In this document: positions 33,390-43,100 of the stretch, in pieces | How positions within the stretch are numbered: the first letter of the stretch is position 1 | Layout of the letters: each line of letters opens with the position of its first letter | The notes under the pieces: generated by a model | Database searches by the model: none | Seen by the model: only the letters and a program-made list of their open reading frames with translations | Told to the model about the DNA's origin: nothing | Made by a program: the position numbers and the translations under genes | Assembly (NCBI GenBank): GCA_965242575.1 | Contig: OZ251461.1 | Location: 3,038,001-3,102,000, forward strand | Reading direction: 5' to 3' | Source of the DNA: JANQOH01 sp965242575 | Lineage (GTDB): Bacteria; Pseudomonadota; Alphaproteobacteria; UBA7887 | Length of the DNA: 64,000 nucleotides

Positions 33390-35360
33390 TCACGGGGCCG
33401 CGGCCGGGAACGCGTATTCGGCCCGCCATATCTTCCCGTCCCCGTCGAACTGCCCGGTCGCCGCCCGGGCCGCCGGATAGTCCGGCAGGGGAACGCGCGC
33501 GGCGCATCCGCCGTCGAAGCGCATGCCGAATTTGTTGAAATGGAAGTCGAGGTTGTCGTATCCCCATTTCCTCCTGCGCAACGGCAGGTCCTCGGTATCG
33601 ACCGGATACAGGTGGAGGAAGAACGTCGCCCGGGTGTCTTCCCGGGAGCACGGCGTTCGCGAATAGACCAGGAAGCCGCCGTCCCGATGCAGGTCGAAAC
33701 GCGCCCGGACCGCCGCCGCGCCTTCGGGCGGGGCGGGGAGGCGGCAGTCGGGCGCATGGCCCTTGTCGACGCGGACGACGAAGCCGTACGGCGTCTCCGT
33801 GACGAGCTTCAACCCTCGGAAACATCGGAGGTCGGCGCCGTCGAAGGAATTTTGCGGCTTGAAGCGGTACAGCCCGCCGCGGCGGAGCCAGACGACGTAG
33901 GCGCCGGCCGGCGCGCCGTCGATCCAGCGTTCGAGGTCGCCGACGCCGCCCTCGGGCAGGAGCGGGGTGAAATCCGCGCCGCCGTAGCGTCCCGCCCTGG
34001 TGTATATGCGCTCGAACCCTGCGGCGAACGCGTAAGGATGGTTGGAGAAGACCGGGCCGGCGTCCGGGTTTTGCCGGAAGTGTTCGAACAAGTCGATATC
34101 GTCCCAGTGGGACGTGTTGAAGGTGGACGTGTTGTAGGTGGAGCCGGTGTAACCGGATTCGATCGCCGTTCGCGTCGCGCCCAGGCCGGCCCGGGCGGAG
34201 AGGCCCGCATGGGCGATGAAAGCGGTCAGGGCGGCGAAGATCGCCGCCTGCGCGAACGGGGCGCGCCGTCCCCAGGCGCGGGACGCGAAACGGTCGAGCG
34301 CGAACGCCGCCGCGAGCGTCAGTGGCGCATAGACGGGGACGAGGTAGCGGCTGTCGATCGGCTGCCACGAGAACAGCGGCGCGGTGACGGCGATGCCCGC
34401 CGTATAGACGATTACGAAAACGGCGAAAACGAAAACCCCGCGGCGGCCGCCGGACGGGGCCGGGTTCGGATCCGGGCGCCGGAGCCGCCAGACCGCGCCC
34501 GCCGCCGGGACGGCCGCCATCGCGAACGCCGCCGCCATCGCTGCGCCCTCGGCGGCGGGCATGGCCCAATCGGCGAGGACCCGGACCAGCTGTCCCGGGC
34601 TGTCGACGAGGCGGTAGAGCGGATCGTAGCGAGGCCCGAACGCGCTGCCCTGCGTGAGGTTGATCGCCACCACGACGGCCACGGGGGCGGAAGAGAGGAA
34701 GCCGAACGCCGCTGCGTTCCCCAGCCTGCCGGCCGCGCCGCGCCCCCGGTCCAGAAACAGGACCAGCACGCCGGCCACTATCGCCGCCGCCCCCGGAAAC
34801 CGCGTCGCCGCCGCGAGCCCCGCCGCCGCGGCCGCCGCCGCCAGCCGCCAGCCCCCCCCCGCGCCGCGGCGGAGAAACGAATCCGTTTGCGTCAGGAAAA
34901 CCATGACGAACAAGACGCACAACGCCTCGGTCATGACCCACGAAGCCATGTCGGTGAGCGGCGCCGAGGCCGCGACGCCCGCCGCGGCGATGACGGCGAG
35001 GAGCTGCGAGCGGAGGCGCCGCCGCAGCCACAGCCCCGACACCCATATCGTCGCGCCGAAGGCGGCGGCGTCGATCCACCGCGCGCACTCGGCCGGCTCC
35101 GCCCCGGAGACCCGCCCGGCGAAAGCGAGGACGAGCGGAAACAGGGGCGGATGGTTCGCATACAGGGCGCCGCCGCCGGCCATGAAATCGAGCGCCCGCA
35201 CCAGGTAGCGCACGGAATCGCCGCCGATGGCGGCGCCGTGGGTCGAGGTGCGGACCAGCACGTGCGCCGCGCCCGCCAGGGCGAGGACGGCGACCGCGAC
35301 GAGGGTCCGGTCCGGCGCGCGGCGCGCCGGACGCGCGGGCGCGGCGTCTTCCTCGTGCAT
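33390..35360 (-). CDS. GT39-like multi-spanning glycosyltransferase, tandem copy B
   Basis: A 656-residue paralog of the gene just downstream, same strand, with 104 bases between them. The same topology and motifs are seen: GAAIGGDSVRYLVRALDF with the candidate catalytic Asp, NHPPLFPLVLAFAG, and the C-terminal domain with FFLHLYPVDTEDLP and GYDNLDF. Differences cluster in three short stretches that face the periplasm: GPRYDPLYRLVD against GQRGDMPHRVVD, FSWQPIDSRYL against LAVPGVHGRYL, and TYNTSTFNTSHWDD against TYNTPYWDD, where B has a 15-base insertion that looks like a unit duplication. This pattern fits a recent duplication with selection on substrate-facing loops. It diverges from bamD. 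Confidence 0.75.
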   Translation of the reverse strand: MHEEDAAPARPARRAPDRTLVAVAVLALAGAAHVLVRTSTHGAAIGGDSVRYLVRALDFMAGGGALYANHPPLFPLVLAFAGRVSGAEPAECARWIDAAAFGATIWVSGLWLRRRLRSQLLAVIAAAGVAASAPLTDMASWVMTEALCVLFVMVFLTQTDSFLRRGAGGGWRLAAAAAAAGLAAATRFPGAAAIVAGVLVLFLDRGRGAAGRLGNAAAFGFLSSAPVAVVVAINLTQGSAFGPRYDPLYRLVDSPGQLVRVLADWAMPAAEGAAMAAAFAMAAVPAAGAVWRLRRPDPNPAPSGGRRGVFVFAVFVIVYTAGIAVTAPLFSWQPIDSRYLVPVYAPLTLAAAFALDRFASRAWGRRAPFAQAAIFAALTAFIAHAGLSARAGLGATRTAIESGYTGSTYNTSTFNTSHWDDIDLFEHFRQNPDAGPVFSNHPYAFAAGFERIYTRAGRYGGADFTPLLPEGGVGDLERWIDGAPAGAYVVWLRRGGLYRFKPQNSFDGADLRCFRGLKLVTETPYGFVVRVDKGHAPDCRLPAPPEGAAAVRARFDLHRDGGFLVYSRTPCSREDTRATFFLHLYPVDTEDLPLRRRKWGYDNLDFHFNKFGMRFDGGCAARVPLPDYPAARAATGQFDGDGKIWRAEYAFPAAAP

Positions 35361-35507
35361 GGCGGAGCGGCCTCGGCTATGTCCCCGGCGCCGGATGCGA
35401 CCGCCGCAAAGGATGGCATGGAGGCGCGCCGCGCGGAAGGGGCGGCGGCCGGCGGAATCCCCGCCGCGGTGGTATAGTCGCGGCGACCGGAATCGAGGGA
35501 GGCCCCC

Positions 35508-36338
35508 ATGCCCGGAACGCGCGTTCCCCCCGCCTGGCGCCGCGGCGCGGCGATCGCTCTCGCCGCCTGCCTCGCCGCCTGCGCCGGCGACGAAGGGGAG
35601 GACTACGTCGAGCGCCCGGTCGAGGACCTCTACAACGCGGCCATGGACCGGCTGGCCGACGGCGACTACGCCCTCGCCGCCGAGGCCTTCGAGGAGGTGG
35701 AGCGCCAGCACCCCTATTCGACGTGGGCGACGAAGGCGCAGGTCATGGCCGCCTACGCCAGCTACCGCGACAACGCCTACGACGACGCGGTGGCGGCCGC
35801 CGAGCGCTTCGTCGAGCTGCACCCCGGCAACCCCGACGCCGCCTACGCGCATTACCTGATCGGCCTGAGCCATTACGAACGCATCAGCGACGTGGGCCGC
35901 GACCAGCGGATGACCGAACTCGCCTACGACGCGTTCGAGGAGGTGCGCCGGCGCTATCCGGGCGGCCGCTACGCCCGCGACGCGGCGCAGAAGCTCACGC
36001 TGGTCCGCGACCATCTGGCGGGGAAGGAGATGGAGGTGGGGCGCACCTACCAGGACCTGGAATTCTACGTCGCGGCGATCGGGCGGTTCCGCAACGTCGT
36101 CTCCGACTACCAGACGACGACGCACGTCCCGGAGGCGCTGCTGCGGTTGACCGAATGCTACCTCGCCCTCGGGATCGTCGCGGAGGCGCGCGCCGCCGCC
36201 GCGGTCCTGGGCCACAACTTCCCCGGCAGCGCGTGGTACCGCGACGCATACGCGCTGTTGGGAGAGGGTCCGCCGGGGCCGGCGCCGGGGCCGGAGGAGG
36301 GCGGCGGGTCCTGGCTCTCGCGCCTGTTCGGGCTCTGA
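35508..36338 (+). CDS. bamD: Outer membrane assembly lipoprotein BamD
   Basis: A 276-residue lipoprotein of the BAM complex, which inserts beta-barrel proteins into the outer membrane. The signal ends in a lipobox with LAAC (Cys near 25) followed by AGDEG. Five TPR-like helix pairs follow; the family stretches LYNAAMDRLADGDYALAAEAFEEVERQHPYS-like (seen as ALAAEAFEEVERQHPYS), YAHYLIGLSHYERI and FRNVVSDYQTTTHVPEALLRL are clear. A Gly/Pro-rich tail precedes the ending SWLSRLFGL. The usual upstream neighbour lpxC is replaced by the GT39-like pair. It is followed by recN, as in most Alphaproteobacteria. Confidence 0.95.
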   Translation: MPGTRVPPAWRRGAAIALAACLAACAGDEGEDYVERPVEDLYNAAMDRLADGDYALAAEAFEEVERQHPYSTWATKAQVMAAYASYRDNAYDDAVAAAERFVELHPGNPDAAYAHYLIGLSHYERISDVGRDQRMTELAYDAFEEVRRRYPGGRYARDAAQKLTLVRDHLAGKEMEVGRTYQDLEFYVAAIGRFRNVVSDYQTTTHVPEALLRLTECYLALGIVAEARAAAAVLGHNFPGSAWYRDAYALLGEGPPGPAPGPEEGGGSWLSRLFGL

Positions 36339-36363
36339 CGGGGCGGCGCGGGAGGCGGCGCCG

Positions 36364-38043
36364 ATGCTGCTGCGCCTGTCGATCCGCGACCTCGCGGTCG
36401 TCGCGGCGGCGGACCTGGAGTTCGGCCCCGGCCTGTGCGCGCTGACCGGCGAGACGGGCGCCGGCAAATCGATCCTGATCGACGGACTCGGCTTGGCGCT
36501 GGGCCGCCGCGCCGGGGCGGACATGGTGCGCGCCGGCGCGGCGCGGGCGGAGGCGGCGGCGGTGTTCGCGCCCGCCCCCGGCGGTCCCGCGGCCGCATGG
36601 CTCGCCGAGCGCGGGCTGGAGGACGGCGCGGGCGGGGAGGCGGCGCTGCGGCGCGGCGTCGGCGCCGACGGACGCAGCCGCGCGTTCGTCAACGACCGGC
36701 CGGTGACGGTCTCCGCGCTCGCCGAACTGGGCCGGCGGCTGATGGAGGTCCACGGCCAGAACGACCGCATCGGCCTGCTGGACCCGGACACCCACCGCGC
36801 GGCGCTGGATTCCTTCGGCGGCCTCGGCGGCGACGCGGCGCGGGTGGCGGAGGCCCACGCCGCCCGCCGCGCCGCCGGGGCCGAACTCGCCGCCGCCGCC
36901 GACGCCGCGGCGCGCGGGGCCGCCGACCGCGCGCTCCTGGAGAGCCAGCGCGACGAACTGGCGGCGCTCGCGCCGGAGCCGGGCGAGGCCGCGCGGCTCG
37001 ATTCGGAGCGCCGGCTGGCGATGGCGCGGGAGCGCATCGCCGAGGCGCTCTCGCGCGCCGCCGCCGCGCTGGACGGCGAGCCGGGGCCGGAGCGGGCGCT
37101 CGCCGCCGCCGCGCGCGCGCTCCACGGCGCCGCCCCGGCGGCGGAGGGCCGGCTCGACGCCGCCGCGGCGGCGCTCGACCGCGCGCTCGTCGAGGCGGGC
37201 GAGGCGCGCGCCGCCCTCGACGCCGCGGCGGCGGCGCTGGAGTTCGACCGCGAGCGCCTGGAGGCCGTCGAGGCGCGCCTGTTCGCCTTGCGGGCGGCGG
37301 CGCGCAAGCACGGAGTCGAGGCCGACCGGCTGCCCGAGGCCGCGGCGGCGCTGGAGGCGCGCGTCGCCGCGATCCGCGGCGGCGAGGCCGGGCTGGAGGC
37401 GCTGCGCGCGGCGGCGGCGGCGGCGCAGGAGCGCTACGGCGCGGCGGCGGCGCGCCTCGGCGCGGGGCGCCGCCGCGCGGCGCGGCGGCTGGAGGCGGAG
37501 ATCGGCGGCGAGCTCGCCGCGCTCAAACTGGGCGGCGCGCGCTTCACCGCCGCCCTGGAGCCGCTGGAGGCCGCGGCGGCGGGGGCGGGCGGCGCCGAGC
37601 GCGCGGCGTTCCGCGTCGAGACCTCCCCCGGCGCCGGGGCGGGGCCGCTGGGCCGGATCGCGTCCGGCGGCGAACTCTCGCGCTTCATGCTCGCGCTGTG
37701 CGCCGTCATGGCGGAGCGGCGGGAGACTCCGAGCCTCGTTTTCGACGAGATCGACGCCGGGGTCGGCGGCGCGGTGGCGCACGCCGTCGGCGCGCGGCTG
37801 GCGCGCCTCGCGCGGCGGACACAAGTCCTCGTCGTGACCCATCACCCGCAGGTCGCGGCGCTGGCGGCGCGCCATTACCGGATCGTCAAACGGGCGGCGC
37901 GCGGGCGCGCGGCAACGGTCGCCGAGGCGCTGCCGCCGGAGGCGCGGCGCGAGGAGATCGCGCGCATGCTGTCGGGCGCGCGGATCACCGGCGCGGCGCG
38001 CGCCGCCGCCGACAGCCTGCTCGCCGGCGCGGGCGCGCCGTGA
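36364..38043 (+). CDS. recN: DNA repair protein RecN
   Basis: A 559-residue SMC-like ATPase of double-strand break repair. Walker A is TGETGAGKSILIDGLGLALG (residues 30-49), then the family sequence VHGQNDRIGLLDPDTHR. A short Ala-rich coiled coil occupies about residues 150-370. The signature LGRIASGGELSRFMLAL and Walker B LVFDEIDAGVGG follow, then THHPQVAALAARHYRI. Length is normal for the family. The stop overlaps ligA as GTGA, linking two DNA-repair and replication proteins in translation. Confidence 0.97.
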   Translation: MLLRLSIRDLAVVAAADLEFGPGLCALTGETGAGKSILIDGLGLALGRRAGADMVRAGAARAEAAAVFAPAPGGPAAAWLAERGLEDGAGGEAALRRGVGADGRSRAFVNDRPVTVSALAELGRRLMEVHGQNDRIGLLDPDTHRAALDSFGGLGGDAARVAEAHAARRAAGAELAAAADAAARGAADRALLESQRDELAALAPEPGEAARLDSERRLAMARERIAEALSRAAAALDGEPGPERALAAAARALHGAAPAAEGRLDAAAAALDRALVEAGEARAALDAAAAALEFDRERLEAVEARLFALRAAARKHGVEADRLPEAAAALEARVAAIRGGEAGLEALRAAAAAAQERYGAAAARLGAGRRRAARRLEAEIGGELAALKLGGARFTAALEPLEAAAAGAGGAERAAFRVETSPGAGAGPLGRIASGGELSRFMLALCAVMAERRETPSLVFDEIDAGVGGAVAHAVGARLARLARRTQVLVVTHHPQVAALAARHYRIVKRAARGRAATVAEALPPEARREEIARMLSGARITGAARAAADSLLAGAGAP

Positions 38044-40172
38044 GCGCCGCGGCGAAGCGCCCCCCTGCGCCCGCCGCCGAGGCGCCGGGCGAGGAGTCGT
38101 TGAGCGTGGAGGAGGCGCGGGCCGAACTGGCGCGGCTGGCGCGCGAGATCGCCCGCCACGACGACCTCTACTACAACCGGAGCGCGCCCGAGATCGACGA
38201 CGCCGCCTACGACGCGCTGCGGCGGCGCAACGCCCGGATCGAGGCGCGCTTCCCCAATCTCCGGCGCGCCGACGGCCCGAGCGCGCGCGTCGGCGCGCCG
38301 CCGCCGCCGGACGGCGGCTTCCGCAAGGTGCGCCACGCGGTCCCCATGCTCTCGCTCGCCAACGCGTTCGACGAGGCGGACCTGCGCGAATTCGTGGGCC
38401 GGATGCGCCGCTTCCTGGGCCTCGCCGCCGACGCGCCGGTCCGCTTCGTCGCCGAGCCGAAGATCGACGGCCTGTCGGCGTCGCTGCGCTACGAGGCCGG
38501 CGCGCTCACGGTGGGCGCCACGCGCGGCGACGGGCTGGAGGGCGAGGACGTGACCGCGAACCTGCGGACCGTCGCCGGCGTTCCCGAGTGGCTGGACGGG
38601 GGGGCGCGGCGCCCGCCCGCCGTGCTGGAGGTTCGCGGCGAGGTCTTCATGAGGCGGGCGGATTTCGCCGCGCTCAACGCGGCGCGCGCGGCGGCGGGCG
38701 AGGCCGCCTACGCCAACCCGCGCAACGCCGCCGCCGGCGGGTTGCGCCAACTCGACCCGGCCGAGACGGAAAGGCGCCGGCTGCGCTTCCACGCCTACGC
38801 CTGGGGCGAGGCGTCGGAGCCGCTCGGCGAAACGCTGTGGAAGGCGCGCGCGGCGCTGGCGGCGTTCGGCTTCCAGCTCAACGAACCGGCGGAGACGTGC
38901 GAGACGGTGGAGGCGCTGGCCGCCTACCACGCCCGCCTCGAGGCGATGCGCGCCGGCCTGCCCTTCGACATCGACGGGGTGGTTTACAAGGCGGACCGGC
39001 TCGACTGGCAGGCGCGGCTGGGCGCGGCGGGCCGCGCGCCGCGCTGGGCGGTGGCGCACAAGTTCCCGGCGGAGCGGGCGACCACCCGAATCGAGGCGAT
39101 CTCGGTGCAGGTGGGGCGGACCGGGGCGCTGACGCCGGTGGCGACGCTGGCTCCGGTCTCCGTCGGCGGCGCGACGGTGACTCGCGCCACCCTGCACAAC
39201 GCGGACGAGATCGCGCGCAAGGACGTCCGCGTCGGCGACACGGTGACGGTGCGGCGCGCGGGCGACGTCATCCCCCAGATCGTCGCGGTGGACCTTGCCC
39301 GGCGCCCGCCGGGCGCGGCGCCGTTCGCGTTCCCGGAAACCTGCCCGGTCTGCGGCTCGCGCGCGGTCCGCGAGGAGGGCGGGGCGGTGCGCCGCTGCGC
39401 CGGCGGGTTGGTTTGCGAGGCCCAGGCGGTGGAGCGGCTGCGGCATTTCGTCTCCCGCGACGCCTTCGACGTCGAGGGCCTCGGCGCGCGGCAGATCGAG
39501 GCGTTCCTGCGCGACGGACTGGCGCGGACGCCGGCCGACCTGTTCCGCCTCCACGAGCGCGCGGCGGAGATCGCCGCCCGCGAGGGCTGGGGCGAGACCT
39601 CGGTCGCCAACCTGCTGGCGGCCATCGCCGCGCGCCGGACGATCTCGCTCGAACGCTTCCTCTTCGCGCTGGGGATCCGGCTGGTCGGGCAGGCCAACGC
39701 GCGGCTGCTGGCGCTCCATTTCGGGACGCTCGACCGCCTGGCGGAGGCCGCGGCGGCGGCGGGCGACCGCGAAAGCGCGGCGTGGAGCGACCTCCTCGCC
39801 ATCGACGGGGTGGGCGAGAAGGCGGTCGCCGAACTGGCCGGTTTCTTCTCCGAGCCGCGCAACCACGCGGCGGTGGCGGCGCTCGCCCGCGAGGTGCGGG
39901 TGGAGGCGGCGGCGGCCCCGGCCGCATCCGCTTCGCCGGTCGCCGGCAAGACGGTGGTTTTCACCGGCAAGCTGGAGGACATGAGCCGCGCCGAGGCCAA
40001 GACCGCCGCCCAGGCCGCCGGCGCGCGGGTGGCGGGCTCGGTGTCGCCCGCGACCGACTACGTTGTGGCCGGGACGGACGCCGGGTCGAAGGCGAAAAAG
40101 GCGCGCGCGCTCGGCGTGACGGTGCTGAGCGAAGCGGAGTGGCGCGGCCTCATGGGGCGAGGCAGGCAATGA
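38040..40172 (+). CDS. ligA: NAD-dependent DNA ligase LigA
   Basis: A 710-residue NAD-dependent ligase that seals nicks in replication and repair. The Ia domain has HDDLYYNRSAPEIDDAAYD. The adenylation lysine is in VAEPKIDGLSASLRYE (KxDG), with TRGDGLEGEDVT and VLEVRGEVFM following. The zinc finger has all four Cys: CPVCGS and RCAGGLVC. The HhH domain and BRCT domain (AGKTVVFTGKLEDMSRAEAK) complete it. The GTG start lies in the recN stop, and the stop overlaps the protease gene as ATGA. Confidence 0.98.
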   Translation: MSAAAKRPPAPAAEAPGEESLSVEEARAELARLAREIARHDDLYYNRSAPEIDDAAYDALRRRNARIEARFPNLRRADGPSARVGAPPPPDGGFRKVRHAVPMLSLANAFDEADLREFVGRMRRFLGLAADAPVRFVAEPKIDGLSASLRYEAGALTVGATRGDGLEGEDVTANLRTVAGVPEWLDGGARRPPAVLEVRGEVFMRRADFAALNAARAAAGEAAYANPRNAAAGGLRQLDPAETERRRLRFHAYAWGEASEPLGETLWKARAALAAFGFQLNEPAETCETVEALAAYHARLEAMRAGLPFDIDGVVYKADRLDWQARLGAAGRAPRWAVAHKFPAERATTRIEAISVQVGRTGALTPVATLAPVSVGGATVTRATLHNADEIARKDVRVGDTVTVRRAGDVIPQIVAVDLARRPPGAAPFAFPETCPVCGSRAVREEGGAVRRCAGGLVCEAQAVERLRHFVSRDAFDVEGLGARQIEAFLRDGLARTPADLFRLHERAAEIAAREGWGETSVANLLAAIAARRTISLERFLFALGIRLVGQANARLLALHFGTLDRLAEAAAAAGDRESAAWSDLLAIDGVGEKAVAELAGFFSEPRNHAAVAALAREVRVEAAAAPAASASPVAGKTVVFTGKLEDMSRAEAKTAAQAAGARVAGSVSPATDYVVAGTDAGSKAKKARALGVTVLSEAEWRGLMGRGRQ

Positions 40173-43100
40173 AACGGTCGTCGCTGGCGAGACAGGCCGC
40201 GCTTCCGGTCTGGGCGGCGATCTCCATCGGGTTGCTGGCCTGCGGCGGCGGGGGCGGGGGCGGCCAATCGGCGCCGACGGCCGCTCCGGCGCCGAACCCC
40301 GCGCCGACGGCTCCTCCATCGCCGGACCCGGGGACGGACCCGGCTCCGCCCGCGCCGGAGGCGGTCCGGCTCCCCATGCGGACCATGGATCCCGGCGCCG
40401 TGGTGACGCTCGTGGGCGGCGACCGCCTCGACCCCGAATACGGGCCGCTGTCCTGCCACTGGCGGCAGACGGCGGGGACGCTCCGGGTGGAGTTGCGCGG
40501 CGCCGATACCTGCGCTCCGGAGTTCGACGCGCCGAACCCGCCGGAGGATGCGGCGCTGACGTTCACCCTGACCGCAACCGACGCCAATGGCGCGGTGCGG
40601 GCGGTGGTGGTCGAAACCATTACCGTGCGCGGCCGCCCGCCGCCGCCCCGCGCGCCGCCGCCGCCGCGCAACCGCCCGCCGGCGGCCGACGCCGGGGACG
40701 ACCTGACGGTGGACGAGGGTGACCCGGTAACGCTCGACGGAAGCGGCAGTTCGGACCCCGAGAACGGGGCGCTGGCGTTCGCGTGGACGCAGACCGGCGG
40801 CGCGCCGGTGGCGCCGGCCGGCGCGGACACGGCCCGCGCGACCTTCACGGCGCCGAACCTCGAGGCGGACTCCGTTTTGACGTTCCGGCTGACGGTGACC
40901 GACCCGGGCGGGCTGTCGGCGACCGACACGGCGACGGTCACGGTGCGCGCGGACAACGACGCGCCCACCGCCGACGCCGGGAGCGACTTCGGCGTGAGCG
41001 ACGGCGACGCGGCGGCGCTCGACGGGAGCGGGAGTTCGGACCCCGAGGGCGGGACGCTGACCTGGGCATGGACGCAGACCGGCGGAACGTCAACGGTGAC
41101 GCTGAGCGGCGCGTCCACGTCCACGCCGTCTTTCGCCGCGCCGCAACTCGCCGCGGACGACAGCCTGACGTTCACGCTGACGGTGACCGACCCCGGCGGG
41201 CTGTCGGCGACCGACACGGCGACGGTCACGGTGAGCGCCGACGACGACGCGCCCATCGCGAGCGCCGGGGACGATGTCACGACCTACGAGGGCGACGCGG
41301 CGGCGCTCGACGGGAGCGGGAGTTCGGACCCCGAAGGCGGAGCGCTGACGTATGCCTGGACGCAGACCGGAACGCCGGCGGCGACCTTGAGCGATGCGAG
41401 CGCCGCCGCCCCGACCTTCACGGCGCCGGCGGTGACGGCGGACACGGAGTTGACGTTCACGCTGACGGTATCCGACGCCGGCGGCCAGTCGGCGGCCGAC
41501 AGCGTGACGGTCACGGTGAAGAACGTCCGCCCGGCCGACTCCACGGTCCGCACGCCCGCTTCGGGCGAGACGCTGGAGCCGGCGACGGCGAAGAGCACGG
41601 CGAGTTCGTGGGAGACCGCGGAATACACCGCCTCCGTCGGGTTGCCGCTGATCGACGCCAGCACGGGCTACGCGGCGCGCACCATGGGCGAGCCGGGCGG
41701 CGGCGGCGTCACCGTCGCCGTCATAGACGGTACGGTCGTCACCAATCATCCCGACTTGCCGGGAGCGACCAGGGTCGAGACCGGCGCCGACAGGATCATC
41801 GGCCAGCACGGAACGCGGGTCGCCGGGGTCGTCGCCGCCCGGCGCGACGATACGGGCATGCACGGCGTCGCCTACAACGCGAACGTCGTGAACATGGCGC
41901 CGGGCAGCTCCGGCGCGGCCATCGAGGCCGCCTTCGCGTCGGTGGCGGGGCTGACGGGGACTTACAGCTATCCCGGGAACCGTGACACCTACACGGCCAA
42001 CCCGGCGGGCAGCGCCCACGTCGCGGTCATGTCCCTGGGCTACCCGTCCGAACGTTTGAGCGGAACGATCGCAAGCCGCGCCGCGGCGGCGCTGCGGCTG
42101 GCGGCCGGGCGGGGCCGGATCGTCGTCGCGAGCACGGGGAACGACGGCGGCGCGGAGCCGCTGGGCTATCCGGCCAAGGCGGTCGCGGAGGAGGGGGTCG
42201 CCGGGTTCGCCATCGCGGTTACCTCCCTGAACGAGACCGGCACGGGCCAGGCGAGTTGGGCCAACCAATGCGGATCGGTCAAGCAGTATTGCCTGATGGC
42301 GCCGGGAGACAGCATTTACACCACCGATGGCCGCCCCGACTCCGAGGCTCGCGGCTACACGAATGCGACCGGCACGTCGTATTCCGCGCCCTATGTGGCC
42401 GGCGCGGCGGCGGTGGTGTGGGCGGCGTTCCCCAACAAGACCGCGAGCCAGATCGTCGACCGGCTGCTGACGACGGCGCAGCAGATCGACACGGCGACCT
42501 GCGCCTACGATTCGACCACCGGCGTGTCCGCCAGGTGCGGCCACGGCGCCCTCGACCTGGGCGCGGCGATGAACCCGATGGGCTTCATCAGCATGATGCT
42601 GCCCGGATCGGGCGCGGCGCCGGTGCGGGGAACCGCGGTCCGGCTGCCGCCGGGCGCCAGCGTCCGCCCGGTCGCGGCGCTGGCCGACACCGTCGTTTAC
42701 GACGAGCAGGGGTTCCCGTTCCTCCACGACCTGAACGCCGCCTTCCTCGCCGGCGAAGACCGGGCTTCGGCGAGCCTCCTGGACGGGTTCCTGGAGCCGG
42801 CGCGGCGCAAGTGGACGGTCGCGCCTTTGGGCGTGGGCGCGGCGTTCTCCTTCGCCGGCCCGGCCGACCGCGACCGCGCGGCGTGGCGGGCGTTCGATAC
42901 CGAGTTGGACGCCGGGGAGCCGCTGCGCGACTACCGGTTCTCGCTCCAGCCGCAGGCGGGCCTGACGGTGACGGTCGGGCAAGGCGCGGGCGCGACCGGC
43001 GCGCGGACCGGCTTCGCCGCGTCCGTCGACCGCGGCCTGTTCGCCGACGGGCTGTCGGTGCGCCCGTTCGCGGCGTTCTCCGGCGAAGGGCCGGGGGTGG

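Noticed and set aside
33285..35088. N-terminal extension of GT39-like copy A through copy B giving a 1250-residue protein
   Set aside because: The extension is an out-of-frame reading of copy B; the start MHED at 33285 corresponds exactly to the start of copy B.
36435..38039. Upstream in-frame extension of ligA across recN
   Set aside because: LigA homology begins at the GTG at 38040; the preceding translation is Arg/Gly/Ala shadow sequence of recN.
40680..41520. Repeated DNA in the protease gene considered as a CRISPR-like or satellite array
   Set aside because: The repeats are about 270 bases, coding, and correspond to PKD-type protein domains; there are no short uniform spacers.
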